DNA of 8,353 nucleotides from Clostridia bacterium (lineage in GTDB: Bacteria > Bacillota_A > Clostridia > Oscillospirales > CAG-272). The stretch is from assembly GCA_017395725.1 (NCBI GenBank), contig JAFQOB010000081.1:1-8353 (forward strand), read 5' to 3'. Positions 5,179 to 8,353 of the stretch are shown piece by piece. The stretch's first letter is position 1. Every line of letters starts with the position of its first letter. A program made the position numbers and the translations under genes. The notes beneath the pieces were generated by a model. That model was not told where the DNA came from and did not search any database. It worked only from the letters and a program-made list of their open reading frames with translations.

Positions 5179-6737
5179 TACGTTTTTTGGTTCAATTGTT
5201 AGGTTTGTCTATTGTATTGACAGCTATAACATTAATATTGATGGCGTTTAAAGGTGTAATGCGCAAAAAAATTACCGCATATTGTCGGTATATGTTGTGG
5301 TTGATTGTAATTCTGCGTATGTGTGTGCCGATAAGTATAGCCGTTCTGCCGCCGCTTATTAATGTATCTGTTTCCGAACAGTTTCAAAATGAAGTGAACC
5401 CCGATTTGTCAAATGGTAAAAATAATGCTTTTTCAGAAGAAACTGTAAGTTCAGTCAACAATATAGCACCTGAGGTAAATACCAACAAAACGGATAACGC
5501 GGATACTACCATACTTCCGTCAGCTACAAACTCATTAAATGTAAACGGTACTGTTAATCGGCCTGTTGAACCGAGTGAAAATGCAGGACGGTTGAATGAG
5601 GGGACAGACAAGCGTGGCTTTACAGTAAGCTTAAAGCGTGTTGTGTATTCCGCTTTTTGTATATGGCTTCTTGGCACTGTGTTCTGTTTGTTTGTTGAAT
5701 TGAAGGACTATAGCAGTTTTTTGAAAGAACTGAAAGGTAGTGCTGTGAAAGCAGAGGGAAATATTCAAGCATTATATGACAGCTTATGTGAATCTTTTGA
5801 AATAAAAAATGCTCCAAAATTGTTTGTATTAAAAGATGTAACGAGTCCTATGCTTGTGGGTTATATAAGACCAGTGATTGTGCTTCCCGAAATAACGCTT
5901 GATGATAGCGCGTGGGAGGGGGTAATCTTACACGAGCTTACACATTATAAACGTAAAGATCTGTGGGTAAAGCTTTGCGCGGTAGTTGCAAAATCTATTC
6001 ATTGGTTTAACCCGGCGGCGCATATTGCTGTACAATTACTTAATGAAGAAATGGAGCTTTCTTGCGATGAAAAAACACTCTACGGAATGAACGAAGAGAG
6101 AAGGGTACAATACGGTGATGTTATGATAAAAATTCTAAAAAATTGCAAAAATAAGCAAAATGCTTTTTCTACCCATTTTAATCCAAGCGTAAAGACTGCG
6201 AAGGGCAGAATTCTAAATATACTTGACAGTTCAAAGAAAAAAAGAGGAATATCGTTAATTGTTTTCTGCCTTTTTGTTTGCTTACTTGCCGGAACTGTAT
6301 TTGGTTGCACCAAAGTGGATTCGAACAAGAATACGGGGGAAGAAACACAAAAAATTAATGTAACCAATAATCCGGATAAGATATATCATGTAATATCTTG
6401 GGAAAGGGAAAAATCAACGCTTGAAACGATAGAAGGTTTTGATATTGATGAGAGTTGGAAGAAAATGGCGAAGGCATTTTTGACCAAAGATGTAGCTACT
6501 ATTGAGGAGCTTGCTGGCGTAAAAAAAGGCATGTATGAGAAATTTAAGAATTTTGAATTTGGCGATTTTTATGTGAATTTGGATCCAAATAATAAATATT
6601 TATTTATTTCTGTTTTTATAAAAGATGCAAAAGGTGTTGAAGTTAAGAGTGGTGATTATGCCAGTTTTATGGTCGGTCAAGGTGTGAATGGTGTTTCATT
6701 AAGTATTCCACATCTTCATGGGGGGCGAATTTTTTGA
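5175..6737 (+). CDS. BlaR1-like M56 membrane metallopeptidase, interrupted by a frameshift in its C-terminal sensor region
   Basis: The protein is the likely signal transducer for the upstream repressor. TM1 is about 4-25 and TM2 about 37-65, followed by an Asn/Ser/Thr-rich extracytoplasmic loop (66-150). TM3 is about 156-176. A cytoplasmic gluzincin domain follows, with the zinc motif H253-E-L-T-H257 and the M56 signature ELSCDE (294-299), which supplies the third ligand. TM4 is 359-377. Translation starts at ATG 5175 inside the repressor stop codon, after GGAGG at 5167-5171. The remaining sequence is extracytoplasmic and ends at TGA 6735-6737 just after a G6 (6720-6725) and T6 (6730-6735) tract. 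Reading one base fewer there restores a frame to 7311 and gives about 711 residues. No SxxK...KTG penicillin-binding architecture is apparent, so this is not a classical beta-lactam sensor. The fold of the tail is not recognised. Confidence 0.9.
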   Translation: MIRFLVQLLGLSIVLTAITLILMAFKGVMRKKITAYCRYMLWLIVILRMCVPISIAVLPPLINVSVSEQFQNEVNPDLSNGKNNAFSEETVSSVNNIAPEVNTNKTDNADTTILPSATNSLNVNGTVNRPVEPSENAGRLNEGTDKRGFTVSLKRVVYSAFCIWLLGTVFCLFVELKDYSSFLKELKGSAVKAEGNIQALYDSLCESFEIKNAPKLFVLKDVTSPMLVGYIRPVIVLPEITLDDSAWEGVILHELTHYKRKDLWVKLCAVVAKSIHWFNPAAHIAVQLLNEEMELSCDEKTLYGMNEERRVQYGDVMIKILKNCKNKQNAFSTHFNPSVKTAKGRILNILDSSKKKRGISLIVFCLFVCLLAGTVFGCTKVDSNKNTGEETQKINVTNNPDKIYHVISWEREKSTLETIEGFDIDESWKKMAKAFLTKDVATIEELAGVKKGMYEKFKNFEFGDFYVNLDPNNKYLFISVFIKDAKGVEVKSGDYASFMVGQGVNGVSLSIPHLHGGRIF

Positions 6738-7311
6738 TAAACACAAAGAGTTTTACCAAGAGACTGATTTTTTAGAATACTGGTTGAGCACTCCGGATTA
6801 TAATTTTGAATTAAAAAAAGCTGGTGAAGTTTCTGCGGAAGAAATGAGTGAATACTCTGTTTCGTTATACGATTTTTTGTACTGCTATTTTAAAAAGATA
6901 ATGACAAAAGATGGGCAAGAACCGCTTTCTGACAGTAGTTTGGCTGATATGTGCAAACAGTATGCTACTGATGTGTTCGGACTAACCGACCATTCGGGAT
7001 TTGATAAAGTATTTGCTGTTCGCGAAGGACAAATTTCCTATGTTCATAGGCACGGCGGAGGATTAACGAGCTATGTTGTTACGGACAGAAAGTTATTTGA
7101 TGAAAATGGCGGCATTATTGAATTTGGAGATGAGGATTACGATAATTATGCCTCATGCGAAATTTATGCGCAGTTTTACGCAGACCCCGGATACTTTATG
7201 AAGAGCCATCTAGTAAAATATACTTTTACACACGGCGAGATAGCTCCGGAAAACTTTAGTTATGAAATAGTAGAGTCTTCCGAATATGAACCATATTTTC
7301 AAATGAGATAA
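6718..7311 (+). CDS. Out-of-frame C-terminal part of the M56 peptidase's extracytoplasmic sensor region
   Basis: This frame continues the preceding gene in +1 phase. Its first ATG (6718) has no ribosome binding site and lies inside the previous reading frame. The same frame is closed by TAA at 6700-6702, so the shift must occur between 6703 and 6737. Removing one base from G6 gives HLHGGEFFDKHKEF and removing one from T6 gives HGGRIFDKHKEF; both read on smoothly. The roughly 190 residues after the junction are acidic and aromatic-rich with no membrane segment, consistent with a soluble extracytoplasmic domain. I do not recognise a family. It is more likely the lost end of the sensor than an independent protein. 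Sequencing or assembly error, a true mutation, phase variation and programmed +1 frameshifting all remain possible. Confidence 0.75.
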   Translation: MGGEFFDKHKEFYQETDFLEYWLSTPDYNFELKKAGEVSAEEMSEYSVSLYDFLYCYFKKIMTKDGQEPLSDSSLADMCKQYATDVFGLTDHSGFDKVFAVREGQISYVHRHGGGLTSYVVTDRKLFDENGGIIEFGDEDYDNYASCEIYAQFYADPGYFMKSHLVKYTFTHGEIAPENFSYEIVESSEYEPYFQMR

Positions 7312-7322
7312 ATTTATAAAGG

Positions 7323-7342
7323 GAACTTTTTGAAAAAAGTTC
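7323..7342 (+). repeat. A/T hairpin after the M56 peptidase gene
   Basis: GAACTTTTT (7323-7331) and AAAAAGTTC (7334-7342) are perfect inverted repeats separated by 2 nt, starting 11 bp after the stop codon. The stem is A/T-rich and not followed by a T-tract, so it is a poor terminator alone; it may protect the mRNA 3' end. Confidence 0.6.
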
Positions 7343-7369
7343 ACAAACCCTCAAAAACTTTGAAAAAAA

Positions 7370-7413
7370 GGGTTGTACATACTTTGTTAAGTTGCACAGC
7401 CCTATTGTTTTTA
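7370..7413 (+). terminator. Probable terminator of the repressor/peptidase operon
   Basis: GGGTTGT (7370-7376) pairs with ACAGCCC (7396-7402) with one G-U pair, followed by TATTGTTTTTAT. An alternative stem AACCCT (7346-7351)/AGGGTT (7369-7374) uses the same left arm, so the two compete. The long loop makes this weaker than the other terminators in the window. Confidence 0.55.
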
Positions 7414-7465
7414 TATAACGTTATTGTATAGCACAAACCAGAGAGGTAAAATTTTTGGGGGATTA

Positions 7466-7495
7466 AAAGGGGGCTTTTTTTAAAAAGCCCCCTTT
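7466..7495 (-). terminator. Intrinsic terminator of argF (possibly bidirectional)
   Basis: AAAGGGGGCTTTTT (7466-7479) and AAAAAGCCCCCTTT (7482-7495) form a perfect 14-bp inverted repeat with a 2-nt centre. It begins 10 bp past the argF stop codon on the minus strand, where the stem continues into TTTTAATC. On the plus strand TTTGATTATTT follows, so it could also back up termination of the operon to its left. Confidence 0.88.
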
Positions 7496-7505
7496 GATTA
7501 TTTCT

Positions 7506-8353
7506 TTATGCTAATGTTGCTGCCATAATGGCTTTTATGGTGTGCATACGGTTTTCTGCTTCGTCGAATACAATAGATTGTTCACTTTCAAATACTTCAT
7601 CTGTAACTTCCATACAGTCAATGCCGTATCTGTTGAAGAGGGAACGTCCTACCGAGGTCTTAAGGTCGTGGAACGAGGGGAGACAGTGCATAAATCTGCA
7701 CTGAGGACCTGCAATTTCCATAAGCTCCTTGGTTACTCTGTAATCAACGAGGTCGTTAATTCTCTTTGCCCATACTTCATCAGGTTCGCCCATCGATACC
7801 CAAACGTCTGTGTAAAGAACATCTGCATTCTTTACTGCTTCCTTGGGGTCTTCAATAAATTCAAGCTTAGCGCCTGTTTCTTTTGCAATCTCGCGACATT
7901 TTTCAATAAGGTTGGAAACGGGGAAGTATTCTTTTGGGGAGCATGCAACGTAATGCATACCCATTTTTGCACAACCTACCATAAGGGAGTCGCCCATATT
8001 GTATCTTGCATCACCGAGATATACAAGCTTTTTGCCCTTCAAAGAGCCAAAATGTTCCTTTATTGTAAGGAAGTCAGCCAATATCTGTGTGGGGTGGAAC
8101 TCGTTTGTAAGTCCGTTCCATACGGGAACACCGGCGTGTTGAGCAAGTTCTTCAACGAGGTCTTGGCCAAAACCTCTGTATTCGATACCGTCAAACATTC
8201 TGCCGAGAACGCGGGCGGTGTCTGCAATGCTTTCTTTTTTGCCTATCTGTGAGCCGGTAGAGTCAAGATATACGGGGTGCATTCCCAAATCTGCCGCCGC
8301 TACCTCAAATGCGCAACGTGTTCTTGTACTGGTCTTTTCAAATATTAATGCGA
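7506..8353 (-). CDS. argF: Ornithine carbamoyltransferase (N terminus outside window)
   Basis: The enzyme makes citrulline from ornithine and carbamoyl phosphate in the cytoplasm, usually as a trimer, in arginine biosynthesis. The minus-strand frame is open to the window edge and gives 281 visible residues; about 45-50 N-terminal residues are missing. Signatures in visible numbering are the carbamoyl-phosphate motif STRTR (8-12), HPTQ (86-89), the ornithine-binding DVWVSMGE (182-189) and the catalytic HCLP with C223 (222-225). The SMG motif separates it from aspartate carbamoyltransferase. The internal Met at 8288 is not the start, because the conserved FEKTSTRTR segment lies upstream of it in the same frame. 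Nothing visible distinguishes the anabolic ArgF from a catabolic ArcB role; ArgF is the default. No other arginine gene is in view, and the promoter is off the window. Confidence 0.96.
   Translation of the reverse strand, partial: ALIFEKTSTRTRCAFEVAAADLGMHPVYLDSTGSQIGKKESIADTARVLGRMFDGIEYRGFGQDLVEELAQHAGVPVWNGLTNEFHPTQILADFLTIKEHFGSLKGKKLVYLGDARYNMGDSLMVGCAKMGMHYVACSPKEYFPVSNLIEKCREIAKETGAKLEFIEDPKEAVKNADVLYTDVWVSMGEPDEVWAKRINDLVDYRVTKELMEIAGPQCRFMHCLPSFHDLKTSVGRSLFNRYGIDCMEVTDEVFESEQSIVFDEAENRMHTIKAIMAATLA

Noticed and set aside
4777..7311. Beta-lactam resistance operon (blaI-blaR1-blaZ)
   Set aside because: The repressor and peptidase resemble BlaI and BlaR1, but the sensor lacks penicillin-binding motifs and no beta-lactamase gene is present.
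7542..8252. A 236-codon plus-strand frame antisense to argF
   Set aside because: It lies entirely within a clearly recognised ornithine carbamoyltransferase gene, has no ribosome binding site and shows no recognisable motif; codon bias of the real gene explains the openness.
1..8353. CRISPR arrays, tRNA or rRNA genes, transposases, integrases
   Set aside because: No regularly spaced repeats, no tRNA cloverleaf or rRNA-like sequence, and no recombinase motifs were seen on either strand.

Overview
The window looks like chromosomal DNA of an uncultured or little-studied member of the Clostridia (Bacillota). The grounds are a T-box leader in front of an aminoacyl-tRNA synthetase gene, strong AGGAGG-type ribosome binding sites, near-consensus TTGACA-17-TATAAT promoters, AT-rich intergenic DNA with long hairpins, and a BlaI-type repressor overlapping an M56 metallopeptidase gene. 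The species cannot be read from the sequence. All calls are by eye; no database was searched.

Layout. The left edge (1-324) is the C-terminal third of a D-2-hydroxyacid dehydrogenase. A near-perfect promoter (333-361) then drives a T-box leader (about 368-637, probable Thr specifier ACC) ending in an intrinsic terminator, followed after a spacer with a long hairpin (670-716) by thrS (750-2549), a threonyl-tRNA synthetase without the N-terminal TGS domain. thrS converges on mgtE (4048-2633, minus strand), a Mg2+ transporter/channel; a perfect 17-bp inverted repeat between them serves as a shared terminator. mgtE has its own promoter and an unusually long leader of about 300 nt with several possible helices.

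Between the mgtE promoter and the next operon lies a 226-bp fragment of a second thrS gene (4426-4651), colinear with codons 478-551 of the intact thrS and about 83 % identical to it. It ends about 40 bp before the promoter of a two-gene operon: a BlaI/MecI-family repressor (4777-5178) and, overlapping by ATGA, a BlaR1-like M56 membrane metallopeptidase (5175-6737). The peptidase's reading frame ends in a G6...T6 tract and continues in the +1 frame to 7311, so the gene is frameshifted (or recoded) in this sequence. Its sensor region shows no penicillin-binding signature. The right edge (7506-8353, minus strand) is ornithine carbamoyltransferase, truncated at its N terminus by the window edge, with its own terminator.

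How the parts work. The housekeeping genes (thrS, mgtE, argF) are independent units: thrS should respond to uncharged tRNA-Thr, and mgtE probably to its leader. The BlaI/M56 pair forms a self-contained signalling module: the membrane peptidase would sense an unknown extracellular cue and relieve repression by BlaI, probably at dyads over the operon's own promoter. No separate output gene is visible. The most unusual points are the frameshifted non-PBP sensor, the displaced thrS remnant flanking mgtE, and the unexplained mgtE leader.
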